Shown: positions 26,248-38,828 of the stretch, one piece after another
Layout: each line of letters starts with the position of its first letter
Numbering within the stretch: the first letter of the stretch is position 1
Translations under genes and position numbers: made by a program
The notes under the pieces: model-generated
Told to the model about the DNA's origin: nothing
Databases searched by the model: none
Seen by the model: the letters and a program-made list of their open reading frames with translations, nothing else
Assembly: GCA_028710565.1 (NCBI GenBank)
Contig: JAQTTV010000003.1
Coordinates: 95,474 to 152,856 of the forward strand
DNA from: Gallionella sp.
GTDB taxonomy: Bacteria > Pseudomonadota > Gammaproteobacteria > Burkholderiales > Gallionellaceae
Reading direction: 5' to 3'
Length of the DNA stretch: 57,383 bases

Positions 26248-28042
26248 CGCTACGCTCCAAATGTGCACCGCTGTCATCTCGCCCCGTCATTTGGCGCGCT
26301 TGCAACAAGGCATGATCCAAGTCAAACGCGGGGACAAATTCGTGATGAATCAAGCGTTTTTGATAAGCGGGACGGAATTTAGCGATGGTGTCCAACACGG
26401 GATTACACGCAGCATGTCCCAGCCCGCAATGACTGGTGGATTGCAACAAAGTATTGAGCTTTTCGATCTCGGCAAAATCGTAAGGCGAGCCATGTCCCTG
26501 CGCTAACTTATCCATCATATTCGCCAATAAAGACGTACCCACGCGGCAGGGCGTACAAAAACCACAACTTTCATGCGCAAAAAAGTGTACGAAATTGCGC
26601 GCCACTTCAAACATATCGCGACTTTGGTCAAACACCATCAACGCGCCTGCCGTGGGAATATCTTCAAAAGCAATTTGCCGATTAAATTCAGCGGGGGCGA
26701 GGCAAATGCCAGACGCGCCGCTGATTTGCACCGCTTGGGTATCTTGCGCACCACAATCCGCCAACACCTGCCCCACCGTCACGCCAAATGGATATTCGTA
26801 CAAACCAGGGCGGGCGCAATCGCCCGAAACCGACAGAATTTTGGTTCCGCTGGAAACCGCCGTGCCGATGGACGCATACCACTCGCCCCCTTTGAGCGCG
26901 ATTAAGCTGGCGGCAGCGAAGGTTTCAACGTTATTCACCACGGTGGGTTGGTTCAAATAACCATTGGTGACGGGAAAGGGAGGGCGATTGCGCGGTGTGC
27001 CACGCTTGCCTTCTAAAGATTCAATTAGTGCGGATTCTTCACCGCAAACATACGCGCCCGCACCCAGATGAATGTCGATGTCGAAATCAAAATCCGCCTG
27101 TCCTAAAATGCTTTTACCCAGCAGATTTTGTGATCTACGCTGTTGCAGCACCACTTGCAAATGTGCCAACAAATAACGATATTCGCCGCGCAAATACAGA
27201 AAACCTAGCTTCGCACCTATTACCCGCGCGCACAAAGTCATACCCTCAAACACCTGATCCGCATAGCGATTGAGCAACACGCGATCTTTAAACGTGCCAG
27301 GTTCGCCCTCGTCAGCGTTGCAAACTACATAATGCGCGTCGCCTTGCGCATCGCGGCAAAACTCCCATTTTTTGCCTGTAGAAAACCCCGCGCCGCCGCG
27401 CCCGCGCAACTTGGATACTTGAATTTCTCGCAAAATCGCTTCATCCCCGCACTGCAACAGCGCAGCCAATGCCGTGCCTGATTGAAACTCGCCATTCAGC
27501 AGAATATCTTTGCGCTGGATATTGTCCTCAATAGCAAAAAACAACGCAGGCCAAGCGGACACAGGCACGCGCTCCCGTATCAGCTCGGCAATGGCGGTAG
27601 TCCGTTCGGGGGTTAAACGGTTAATCGCGATATTGTTCACCAACATCGCAGGCCCTTGATCGCACAGCCCCGTGCAAGAAGTGGTCGCCACACTGAGCAA
27701 GCCATCTTCCGACACCTTGCCCGCTTCCACCCACAACTGCGCGCAAAATTGGGTCATTAAGTCCACGCTGCCCAACATTCTGTCGGTGATATTGTCCGAA
27801 AACAGCACCCGATATTCGCCCTGCGGTCGGTCGGACAAAAATGAATAGAACCCTGCCACACCCGCAATTTTGGCACGCGGCAAGCTCAATTGCTGACTGA
27901 GATACCCCATTGCATCGGTGTGAATATAACCAAAGTACTCCTGCGCCTCGCGCAATATCTGCAACAAATGGTGGGGATTGTGCTGATACCGCGTCAAAAT
28001 CGGATCAAGATACGCGGCGTGAATTTGACTGGCCATATACAC
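26234..28042 (-). CDS. hoxF: NAD-reducing hydrogenase diaphorase subunit HoxF
   Basis: HoxF binds FMN, NAD and a [4Fe-4S] cluster and reduces NAD+ with electrons from H2. The protein has an N-terminal NuoE/HoxE-like domain (to about 170) and a NuoF-like body with GRGGAGFSTGKKWEF, VCNADEGEPGTFKDR and ESCGFCTPCRVGTSLL. The length of 602 residues matches the Ralstonia-type fused HoxF, and no separate hoxE is present. The NuoE-like part keeps the second cysteine pair (SCTGLCDQG) but shows only one cysteine (TQFCAQLW) at the first. The frame opens with GTG at 28042; the ATG at 28036 is equally possible. It is the first gene of hoxFUYHW. Confidence 0.96.
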   Translation of the reverse strand: MYMASQIHAAYLDPILTRYQHNPHHLLQILREAQEYFGYIHTDAMGYLSQQLSLPRAKIAGVAGFYSFLSDRPQGEYRVLFSDNITDRMLGSVDLMTQFCAQLWVEAGKVSEDGLLSVATTSCTGLCDQGPAMLVNNIAINRLTPERTTAIAELIRERVPVSAWPALFFAIEDNIQRKDILLNGEFQSGTALAALLQCGDEAILREIQVSKLRGRGGAGFSTGKKWEFCRDAQGDAHYVVCNADEGEPGTFKDRVLLNRYADQVFEGMTLCARVIGAKLGFLYLRGEYRYLLAHLQVVLQQRRSQNLLGKSILGQADFDFDIDIHLGAGAYVCGEESALIESLEGKRGTPRNRPPFPVTNGYLNQPTVVNNVETFAAASLIALKGGEWYASIGTAVSSGTKILSVSGDCARPGLYEYPFGVTVGQVLADCGAQDTQAVQISGASGICLAPAEFNRQIAFEDIPTAGALMVFDQSRDMFEVARNFVHFFAHESCGFCTPCRVGTSLLANMMDKLAQGHGSPYDFAEIEKLNTLLQSTSHCGLGHAACNPVLDTIAKFRPAYQKRLIHHEFVPAFDLDHALLQARQMTGRDDSGAHLERSDESR

Positions 28043-28101
28043 ACTTTCGAGAATGATAAATTGGGCAAACCACGTTTCAATGGGGTGTCAGGTGGGTCGC
28101 C

Positions 28102-28252
28102 TACAGAAACACTGATTTATTCTTCCGTTCGTGGTGAGTCGTGAGTACATCGAACGGTCGAACCATGATCGGAAGAAAAATTAAATCCATAGATTCAATT
28201 CATTCACCCTTCGACAAGCTCAGGGCGAACGGTTTTAATCTACATCCCCTTA
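28102..28252. mobile_element. MITE-like element upstream of hoxF
   Basis: The left end reads TACAGAAACACTGATTTATTC and the right end, inverted, TAAGGGGATGTAGATTAAAACC. The interior holds CGAACGGTCGAACCATG and TTCGACAAGCTCAGGGCGAAC, shared with 49763-49899 and 8717-8872. It lies about 60 bp upstream of hoxF, where the operon promoter would be expected, so it may contribute to or disturb hox expression. Confidence 0.6.
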
Positions 28253-28429
28253 GCATATCGAACATCACGCTACCCAGAAAACACACCCCAATCTAACCAC
28301 CCCTAAAATAAGGGGTCAAGTGAATTATTTGTTTTATCCAAAATCCCCTGCGTGGGTAATGGTTCGTCACCGCTATGAGTCCAACGTCTGACGACAAGGT
28401 CAGTGATTTTGCTGCGGCAAAAACGCGTG
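28253..28429. other. non-coding stretch before the broken rluC
   Basis: Together with 28043-28101 and the element above, this forms part of a nearly 800 bp region without an intact gene upstream of hoxF. Nothing convincing is seen here. The open frame on the minus strand (28303-28560) lies over the rluC remnant and has no family features. Confidence 0.4.
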
Positions 28430-28739
28430 ATGGTCCGCAGGTTCCGTACACTCTTTTCAATCCGCAAAAAAGCGGGGATGCATTTACCCTGCGAAGCCGA
28501 ACTCAAAACAGGTCGCACCCACCAAATCCGCGTGCTTTTACCCCATCGCAGGCGATGCAAAATACGGCGACTTCGCCCGCAACAAGGAATTGATGAAACA
28601 AGGGCTAAAACGCATGTTTCTACACGCCCACTCCATCGCCTTCGCCCATCCCCTAACAGGCGAAGCCATGCACCTCACCGCCCCGCTGCCTAAGGAATTG
28701 CAGAGTTTTGTGGATAAATTAGATGGGCTGGCGGGTTAA
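28430..28739 (+). pseudogene. rluC: broken C-terminal part of 23S rRNA pseudouridine synthase RluC
   Basis: One frame ends with CEAELKTGRTHQIRV, the conserved RluA/RluC segment. A second frame then continues IAGDAKYGDFARNKEL, LKRMFLHAHSIAFAHP and TGEAMHLTAPLPKEL before TAA at 28737. The usual link between these parts (about eight residues with HLGHP) is missing and a frameshift lies near 28540. The catalytic N-terminal domain is absent upstream. It is therefore a pseudogene, and a working rluC is expected elsewhere in the genome. Confidence 0.82.
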
Positions 28740-28840
28740 TAACAGCCGTAGGTCGTGTTAGCAGTTTCATCACGTAACGCGACAACATCGTCGGATTACG
28801 CTCGCTTGACCTCCGCGATGCCTGCTGTTGGAAATAAAAT

Positions 28841-30388
28841 TCACATTTCCTCAAAGTATTTATCCCAATTTGCATTATCCCAATTTAATCCAACAAAGTT
28901 TCTTGCTCCTGCAAAAAAAGCATTTGCCGCATTTGCAGCCTGTTCTTCTGGGATCGTAGAGTTGCACAATTTTGGGGTATATATCTTGAAGCCTTCAGGC
29001 GAAGATGCTTGGCGATAAGGCACGATCAACAAACATGACATTTTGGGTGCATCATAATAACGAATATCGATGTACATCGCATCCAAACGTTCTAATGGCA
29101 AGTTGGCATAACCATCGAAAATATATACCTGAAAAGGCACTTTTTCAGCATTCCCTTCCATGTAATCTGATGCCGTTTGGTTGGCTTTTTCCCAATTTTC
29201 GTAAAATGAAAAATCAATAATTACTTTTTTCCTGTCGGGTTTCGCGCCTTGTAGCATCTGGGGTGAAAGCTGGGAATTGCCTGCCAAACCACTTGCCGCA
29301 AACGCCGCTAAAAAGCCCGCTTCGCGAAATGGCTCTCCCCACTTGGGATCAAATGTTGGTTTGGATTTAAATTTTGAAAAGAAGCCACTTGCATTTTGTT
29401 GCGCTGCTTGCATATTTGGGTAAAGGTGAATCATGCTGGGTGTTTCTTTGTCCATCATGACTCTTTCTGCAAATCCACGGCAATTGATATTATTATCATC
29501 CGCAAATAGCAAATCGCATACCTTACCTACTGGATACATCAATGTGCCACCGCCGAACATGGCATTAAAAGAAGTACCAAAAGTATGTGGTGTGGTTGGA
29601 TGCATGGCTTTGGTTTGCTCATAGCTTAGCCATTTAACAAAGCAATTAGCATTCAACGCCGTTGTTGCGCCCAAATAGGTGCCCAATAAATACAAAAAAT
29701 TGCACAACGAGGAAGACCCCATCCATCGGGCGTAATCTGGCTGAGTTTGTTGTTTGATTGCAATCAATAATCCATCTATGACATCTAAGCTCTCCAGTGA
29801 AAAGTCGAGCTTCAATTCTTTTAATGCTTGTTCAAAAGCAATTTCACCAGGAATGGCTTTTTCAGCCAAAAAGTCATTGAGATATTCTTGCTTCCAGCCT
29901 TCAGCTATTGCTTGGTTGTTTTTAATGAGTTTAAGTACGCCATTAAAAAAATACTCAACCGTATGTGATTTATCGTCGAAGATTCGTAGCAAAGCAGCCA
30001 TTGGCATTACCACGGTATTTTCAATAATGGCAATGAGGTGTGTAGTAAAGCCTTGGGGCAATTTTGGTTCTGGTGGGAACTGTTTGACAGCATCCTGATA
30101 AGTAAACCAAAGCGCGTTGCTTTTTGTTTCCTTGCATAAATAATTGCCAAGGTAGGAGGCAAGTGTTAAGGCAAAATTTTCCTTGGCAATATCGGCCAAA
30201 AAACCTTCTTCAACGGGTTTTAGCTTTTCTCGTATTTGATTTAATAACGCATCTATACGTTTTAAGCTATCGGGCGTGTAATCCAATTGCACTTGCTGTA
30301 AGGCATTTTCCAAAAACAGACCACCCTCAGGTGGCGTATTGTTGGTATTTGCCGCTGACAATTTTTGAATTCTAGTTTGAATATCCAC
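28841..30388 (-). CDS. hypothetical protein with an internal duplication
   Basis: I do not recognise this 515-residue protein. The N-terminal half contains the same unit twice. The first, around 25-105, reads FLENALQQVQLDYTPDSLKR and later ASYLGNYLCKETKSNALWFT. The second, around 185-262, reads AFEQALKELKLDFSLESLDV and later GTYLGATTALNANCFVKWLS. Each looks all-alpha. The C-terminal half is distinct, with KKVIIDFSFYENWEKA and LERLDAMYIDIRYYDAP. No signal peptide or membrane segment is seen, so it is probably cytosolic. It stands alone in an accessory region. The stop is at 28841, close to the rluC remnant. Confidence 0.7.
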   Translation of the reverse strand: MDIQTRIQKLSAANTNNTPPEGGLFLENALQQVQLDYTPDSLKRIDALLNQIREKLKPVEEGFLADIAKENFALTLASYLGNYLCKETKSNALWFTYQDAVKQFPPEPKLPQGFTTHLIAIIENTVVMPMAALLRIFDDKSHTVEYFFNGVLKLIKNNQAIAEGWKQEYLNDFLAEKAIPGEIAFEQALKELKLDFSLESLDVIDGLLIAIKQQTQPDYARWMGSSSLCNFLYLLGTYLGATTALNANCFVKWLSYEQTKAMHPTTPHTFGTSFNAMFGGGTLMYPVGKVCDLLFADDNNINCRGFAERVMMDKETPSMIHLYPNMQAAQQNASGFFSKFKSKPTFDPKWGEPFREAGFLAAFAASGLAGNSQLSPQMLQGAKPDRKKVIIDFSFYENWEKANQTASDYMEGNAEKVPFQVYIFDGYANLPLERLDAMYIDIRYYDAPKMSCLLIVPYRQASSPEGFKIYTPKLCNSTIPEEQAANAANAFFAGARNFVGLNWDNANWDKYFEEM

Positions 30389-30566
30389 GTTCTATCCTTT
30401 AACAAGCAAAACCAAATCCACTATCAAATTCTTTAGGTTGGCGGTTTCAAGCACCAAGTGCAAAAAGTGCTGCGCAATGCTTTTCTCGTCAGTTTAATCG
30501 CGCAATAAATCGCGCTCCCACGCCAATCACCTTTGCGCATGTGGATACTAGCAAAAAAGTTTTATC

Positions 30567-31325
30567 TTAGGCGCGACTCTTTGCGGCATCACTCGCCAAG
30601 TTTAAACGCCGAACAAGGTGCATATTGAGGGATCGTGTGTGCTTGTTCCAACGTTTCATGGCTTGATCGAGTTTGGCTTGTAGCTTTAAAGCCGTGGCGT
30701 TGTCTCCTGAGGTCATCGCCCAAATCGCATACTCGGCATGAACCTCAAAGCTACCAAAGCGAGTCGCGGCACTTTCAAATTCGGTCTTCGCTTCTGGATT
30801 TCGCCCTGTTGCGGCTAACGCGCGAGCAACCAGAAGGCTTACTTGCTCAGCTCTGAAGTTTGCGTTTTTAGCGCGTATCTCTTCAAGATGGGTGAGCGCG
30901 GGCAAATATCGTCCGCTCTCCACTAAGGCGCGTGCGGCACTGTATTTAATTTCAGGATCGGCGGCGAAAGGGCCTTTTAGACATGCCTCGTAGTTTTTTG
31001 CCGCTTCCTCAGCCGCACCAGACTCCAAGAGTGCCGAGGCGAGCCGCATTTGATTTTGCGCGGCGGGCGTGTACTCGAAAGCGGCGCGTGCCTCACGCAA
31101 CTCCCGCTCTGGATCAAGCGATTTGGCAACAGAAGCAACCACCTTCCTTGCGCCGTGTTCAAGCCTTGAGTCAGGTAGATAAATAGCAAAGAAGTACACG
31201 ATACTGCCGAGCAAAGGGAATGAGAACAAAATGATGAGCCAATACATCTGTTGACCAGATCGAATCACGTGTATGGCAAAAAAGAGTGCGACCAGTATAT
31301 GCAAGCCAAGACCAAAAATCGGCAT
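30567..31325 (-). CDS. membrane protein with PLDc_N-like N-terminus and TPR-like repeats
   Basis: The 252-residue protein has two N-terminal helices (LGLHILVALFFAIHVIR and YWLIILFSFPLLGSIVYFF), like the short PLDc_N module. A cytosolic part of helical pairs follows (NQMRLASALLESGAAEEAAK, then YSAARALVESGRYLPALTHL), typical of TPR scaffolds. This class binds partner proteins at the membrane; the partner is unknown. The ATG at 31325 follows GGAGGAG with a short spacer; a TTG five codons upstream is less likely. It lies downstream of a cassette-like patch on the same strand. Confidence 0.75.
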   Translation of the reverse strand: MPIFGLGLHILVALFFAIHVIRSGQQMYWLIILFSFPLLGSIVYFFAIYLPDSRLEHGARKVVASVAKSLDPERELREARAAFEYTPAAQNQMRLASALLESGAAEEAAKNYEACLKGPFAADPEIKYSAARALVESGRYLPALTHLEEIRAKNANFRAEQVSLLVARALAATGRNPEAKTEFESAATRFGSFEVHAEYAIWAMTSGDNATALKLQAKLDQAMKRWNKHTRSLNMHLVRRLNLASDAAKSRA

Positions 31326-31461
31326 GACTCCTCCAAACAAATTAACAAATCAATGGGTTATCACGCCATTGATTACTTTCACAACAAGACTCGCTGTCGC
31401 ATCGCTGAGCTTATCCAACAAACGGTACAAACGTGGCTCGCTCCGCGAGCATGACCTAACC

Positions 31462-31899
31462 TTACTCGTTAGATTTAGTCCGTAAAGATTTAAGTCGGAG
31501 ATAACCACCAAAGGCTGATAAAGCTGGGCTTGCAACAAAGCCAAGCAAATGCTGCCACAGTGGAACATGTAATGAAGCAAATAGACGTACATACAGCCCA
31601 CTTCCAATACATAGCAATGAGGCGAAAGCACCATTTAATATCTCATCGTGTTTGGCAATTCGTGCGGCAATGTAACCGCCAAGTATTGAGCAGGCTGAAC
31701 CAATTAACAATTGCGTAGCATACAAGAGCGGGGTATTTTGCATGGTCTGCAAAAGTGCCTCAGCGAACTGATCACTCTGCAATGAAGCAAGCTGCCGCGT
31801 AGCCACAACATAAATAATCAAAGGGATAACTAAAATATTACTCGCGACAATGTCTGTGATTGAGCCGAGAGCAACGCCCTTAAGTGAGAGTTTGTTCAA
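31462..31899 (-). CDS. small four-helix membrane protein, cassette-like
   Basis: The 145-residue product has four hydrophobic helices (starting with ITDIVASNILVIPLIIYVV; then ATQLLIGSACSILGGYIAA; two more by residue 130) and a basic tail. No function is recognised. The start is TTG at 31899, supported by AAAGGA about 5 nt upstream; the next ATG is far inside. Just upstream on the same strand is GTTAGAC (31932-31938), matching the integron R' consensus GTTRRRY, so the gene could be a mobile cassette. The 31341-31461 gap after it contains a CTCGC-GGA-GCGAG hairpin and no gene. Confidence 0.6.
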   Translation of the reverse strand: MNKLSLKGVALGSITDIVASNILVIPLIIYVVATRQLASLQSDQFAEALLQTMQNTPLLYATQLLIGSACSILGGYIAARIAKHDEILNGAFASLLCIGSGLYVRLFASLHVPLWQHLLGFVASPALSAFGGYLRLKSLRTKSNE

Positions 31900-31931
31900 T
31901 ATATTTCCTTTTAAAGACTGATCTTACATAT

Positions 31932-31938
31932 GTCTAAC
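31932..31938 (-). other. R'-like box GTTAGAC upstream of the four-helix protein
   Basis: The minus strand reads CATGTTAGACAT, matching the attC right-box consensus GTTRRRY, 33 bp before the TTG start of the downstream ORF. A convincing left partner was not found in 31945-32118, so this is only a candidate. Confidence 0.3.
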
Positions 31939-32118
31939 ATGGAGCAAGGGGTTGTGCGCTTTTGAGACGGCGGAAGCATTCCAAAATCAATAAAATTATA
32001 TTAGATCAATTAGTTGCATATTTTTTATGCTCTTTGCAGAGCTTTATTGGGTACTTTCACAATCTTTCTTGCGCAGTCCAGATTGAGTACAACGTTATTA
32101 GAGGTGATAACGAACAAG

Positions 32119-32343
32119 CTAGATCTCACTTTCAGAAAGCTCGACAAACTGAAAAATGTGGAAGCCTGAGTATACTCGACCACTCCGATACCCAACAAAC
32201 ACGCCGTGATCAGGCATGTTTGGGATTTCACCGAGAAAAATAAGGGGCATGTCTTTAGTAAACGGTAAGTCTTTTGACGCAGGATCAGCAGCACATTTTT
32301 TCTTGAGTCGTACAAGACTTAATTTTCGCAGCAACTTGGGCAT
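32119..32343 (-). CDS. small hypothetical protein, cassette-like
   Basis: The 74-residue product is basic at the start (MPKLLRKLSLVRLKKKC), and its C-terminal half reads MPLIFLGEIPNMPDHGVFVG then YRSGRVYSGFHIFQF. This looks like a compact folded domain; I recall similar small proteins from integron cassettes but cannot name a family. The ATG at 32343 is chosen over a GTG four codons upstream. The junction motif CTTAACGTTAGAGG ends immediately before this GTG, so AGAGG could also serve as the ribosome-binding site. Confidence 0.5.
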   Translation of the reverse strand: MPKLLRKLSLVRLKKKCAADPASKDLPFTKDMPLIFLGEIPNMPDHGVFVGYRSGRVYSGFHIFQFVELSESEI

Positions 32344-32354
32344 CGCAAATTTCA

Positions 32355-32377
32355 CCTCTAACGTTAAGTAGACACAC
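32355..32377 (-). other. cassette-junction-like motif
   Basis: The minus strand reads GTGTGTCTACTTAACGTTAG followed by AGG. Nearly the same text occurs at 46037-46057 (GTGTCTATTTAACGTTGGGC) and 45546-45560 (CTTAACGTTAGAG), each time shortly before the start of a small ORF on the same strand. This is the layout of integron attC right ends. The 32378-32674 gap upstream shows no gene and no clear promoter. Confidence 0.4.
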
Positions 32378-32674
32378 TAAAAATTGCAATGAAAACACCT
32401 TCGAGGTTTCCAATCTGGCTTGCGATATTTAATGTATCGTTTTTATTACAGATAGTTATCACAACCCACCTAATCCCCTCAGAAAAATCACCGTTACAAT
32501 TTTGAGTTCACTTGCGCGGACAGAATTAAACACGTTTTCCCCTTTTATCACAAGTGAGAATATCGCCGTATTTTACTCATGATAGATTCGCTGCTTGCAT
32601 TTTGAAATCTCTCGCTTCCTGACCTGTTTCGCTTGCTACAATATCGACCATTCAAGCTAACACGGAGAACGCAA

Positions 32675-34345
32675 GTGCGCGCATTTCGACTTTTATGGGT
32701 GTTATGGTTTTTCATGGTGTTGCCCGCGCAGGCAGAAGAAACACGCGTGGCGTTGGTGATTGGTAACAGTGCTTATACGAATTCACCGCTGCGGAATCCT
32801 GTTTATGACGCACAAGATGTCGCGCGTAAACTACGTGGGCTAGGATTTGATGTGGTTGAACGGACGAATATGACCACGAAACAAATCGGTAGCACCTTGG
32901 CGCAGTTCCGTAGCAAACTCACCCCTGGTGCGGTGGCGGTGGTGTTTTATGCGGGGCATGGGGTGCAAATCAAGGGGGAAAATTACTTGCCTGCGGTCGA
33001 TGCCGACATCAATACCGAAGAGGAAGTGCCGAATCAAAGCTTGTCGATACGGCAAGTGATGGATGTGCTGGAGACTGCTAAAACGAGTCTCAATCTGGTT
33101 TTCCTAGATGCGTGTCGCAACAATCCTTACGCACGCAGCTTCCGCTCAGGCGATCGTGGATTGGCACGGGTCAGCGCACCGTCAGGCACGTTGATTTCGT
33201 ATGCCACGCGCCCTGGCAGTGTGGCGGCGGATGGCAAGGGAAAAAATGGACTCTACACCAGCAAGCTGCTACTGCAATTAGATAGCCATGAGCAGATTGA
33301 ACAATCCCTGAAGCACGTGATCGTCGAGGTCAAGAAGGAGTCGGATGGGAAACAAGAGCCGTGGATGGAAGGCAGCATTGAAGGTGATTTTTGCTTTGCA
33401 GGTTGCGTAGAAAATTCTCATGTCATCGCCACACCTGCTGCCCCTTTGGTCAAAACCGAGGCGCAGATTGAAGATGAGTTCTGGGAAGCCATCAAAAATA
33501 GTGCTGAATTGGCAAATTTTGAGGAGTATCTTCGCGCCTATCCCAGAGGTCGCTATCTTAAACTCGCCAAACTTAAAATCGCACAGATTAAGAAAAACCC
33601 CACGCATATCGCTTCAGAAAACACCACCGCGCTAATCGCTCCTACACCAAGAATCACTGCCTCTATCCAAGAACCCGACATGATCGCTATCCCCGCTGGG
33701 AGCTTTACCATGGGTTGCAAGGAAAGCTGGGGCAGCAACTGCGGTACAGATGAAAAACCACCTCATGTCGTCAACGTAAACGCCTTCCAATTAGGTCAAT
33801 ATGAAGTGACGCAAGCACTATGGCAAGCCGTGATGGGCAGCAATCCCAGTGGTTTTGCTAACTGCGGTGAAACCTGCCCTGTCGAGCGGGTGAGCTGGGA
33901 AGACATTCAAGCTTTTATTCAAAGAATCAATGCGTTAACGGGCAAACGATACCGTTTACCGAGTGAAGCAGAATGGGAATATGCCTGCCGTGCGGGTGCC
34001 GAAGTCATGTATTGTGGCGGCAACAAAGTAGACTTGGTCGCTTGGCATGAAAAAAATAGTGACGCTAAAACGCACTCCGTCGGTGCAAAACAAGCGAACG
34101 CATTTGGCTTGTACGACATGAGCGGCAATGTGTGGGAATGGGTACAAGATTGCAATGGAAGCTACCAAGATGCACCAACCAACGGTGCAGCACGTTCAGG
34201 CTGCGATGCCAGCAGCCGAAGGATGTTGCGTGGGGGTTCTTGGTACTATGAAGCAAAATTCGCCCGAGCCGCTTTCCGCGTCAGCAACTCCGCCACGATT
34301 CGAGATAAAGGCATTGGCTTTCGTCTCGCGATCACCTTGCCGTAG
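32675..34345 (+). CDS. secreted caspase-like (peptidase C14) protein fused to a SUMF1 domain
   Basis: From the GTG at 32675 (GGAGA 6 nt upstream) the 556-residue product starts with a signal peptide ending LPAQA. The caspase-like p20 domain follows: RVALVIGNSAY, FYAGHGVQ with catalytic H95, and LVFLDACRNNPY with C147. After a linker with a short helical TPR-like piece comes a SUMF1/FGE-like domain from about residue 345 (MIAIPAGSFTMGC, YEVTQALWQAVMG, RYRLPSEAEWEYACRAG, NVWEWVQDC, RRMLRGGSW, GFRLAI). Cleavage after Arg or Lys is expected by analogy with metacaspases. The frame opens 14 codons earlier, but that part lacks a ribosome-binding site. It stands alone, without a visible partner. Confidence 0.92.
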   Translation: MRAFRLLWVLWFFMVLPAQAEETRVALVIGNSAYTNSPLRNPVYDAQDVARKLRGLGFDVVERTNMTTKQIGSTLAQFRSKLTPGAVAVVFYAGHGVQIKGENYLPAVDADINTEEEVPNQSLSIRQVMDVLETAKTSLNLVFLDACRNNPYARSFRSGDRGLARVSAPSGTLISYATRPGSVAADGKGKNGLYTSKLLLQLDSHEQIEQSLKHVIVEVKKESDGKQEPWMEGSIEGDFCFAGCVENSHVIATPAAPLVKTEAQIEDEFWEAIKNSAELANFEEYLRAYPRGRYLKLAKLKIAQIKKNPTHIASENTTALIAPTPRITASIQEPDMIAIPAGSFTMGCKESWGSNCGTDEKPPHVVNVNAFQLGQYEVTQALWQAVMGSNPSGFANCGETCPVERVSWEDIQAFIQRINALTGKRYRLPSEAEWEYACRAGAEVMYCGGNKVDLVAWHEKNSDAKTHSVGAKQANAFGLYDMSGNVWEWVQDCNGSYQDAPTNGAARSGCDASSRRMLRGGSWYYEAKFARAAFRVSNSATIRDKGIGFRLAITLP

Positions 34346-34397
34346 CTTTCTCTGAGCGAGAAATTGGTTCTATGTGATTTACAGCGGGTGAAACAAA

Positions 34398-34440
34398 GCC
34401 CTCTCCCATTCAAGGGGGAGAGTTGGAGAGGGGATGGGGT
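34398..34440. repeat. C-rich palindromic repeat
   Basis: GCCCTCTCCCATTCAAGGGGG and GAGAGTTGGAGAGGGGATGGGG form one unit of the family, between the caspase gene and ftsB, which converge. It may help end both transcripts. Confidence 0.75.
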
Positions 34441-34517
34441 GATTCGGTCCTTGAAGGAGGGGAGATTGCGCACTTGTGCCACTATGATTCACATAGAGCC
34501 GAGAATCAATGCGGTCG

Positions 34518-34844
34518 TTATTTTTGCGTCCCCACTACAGACACGGCAGATACCGTGGACGCAGGTGCGGGAGGGGCGGCTAGAATTCGGTAAAAAACTT
34601 CGTTGGATTTAACCATGCCGAGGTCATTGCGGGCACGTTCTTCGATGGCTTCTGTGCCGCGTTTAAGATCGGTGACATCAGCATCTAGGAGCGCGTTGCG
34701 TGCCTCTAATTGCTGATTACTCGCCTGTTCCTGATCGATTTGACGATTGAGATCCCATACTTTAATCCAGCCGCCTTTCCCCAGCCACATGGGGTATTGC
34801 AAAAGCAGGAGCAGCACAAGCAGGATATTGGTAATAGATTTCAT
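34518..34844 (-). CDS. ftsB: cell division protein FtsB
   Basis: This 108-residue bitopic protein belongs to the FtsB/DivIC family, which forms the FtsQLB divisome complex. It has an N-terminal membrane helix (ITNILLVLLLLLQYPMWLG), a coiled coil (NRQIDQEQASNQQLEARNAL) and the conserved EERARNDLGMVKSNEVFYRI end. The ATG at 34844 is chosen because the helix starts there; the open frame continues into eno. It follows eno as in many beta- and gammaproteobacteria, with a hairpin between them. Confidence 0.93.
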   Translation of the reverse strand: MKSITNILLVLLLLLQYPMWLGKGGWIKVWDLNRQIDQEQASNQQLEARNALLDADVTDLKRGTEAIEERARNDLGMVKSNEVFYRILAAPPAPASTVSAVSVVGTQK

Positions 34845-34871
34845 GTTAAGTGAAAAGGTTGTGCAAATGAA

Positions 34872-34898
34872 AAAGGCGTGCAGTGGATGCACGCCTTT
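34872..34898. terminator. hairpin between eno and ftsB
   Basis: AAAGGCGTGCA (34872-34882) and TGCACGCCTTT (34888-34898) form an 11 bp stem with a 5 nt loop, with a few extra T on each strand. On the minus strand it lies just after the eno stop and just before ftsB, so it may attenuate eno transcription into ftsB. Confidence 0.8.
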
Positions 34899-34905
34899 TG
34901 ACTGA

Positions 34906-36195
<1,290 letters not shown>

Positions 36196-36201
36196 TTATC
36201 C

Positions 36202-38732
<2,531 letters not shown>

Positions 38733-38828
38733 TCAAAACCATCGCACATTTTGGTATTCTTTCAACACAAAAGCATCATCCTGATTTATCAGCAAGATGA
38801 TGCCAACTCAAACGACAATCTATCCGAT

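Noticed and set aside
28303..28560. Minus-strand open frame of 85 codons over the rluC remnant
   Set aside because: The plus strand carries recognisable RluC sequence; this frame is a shadow.
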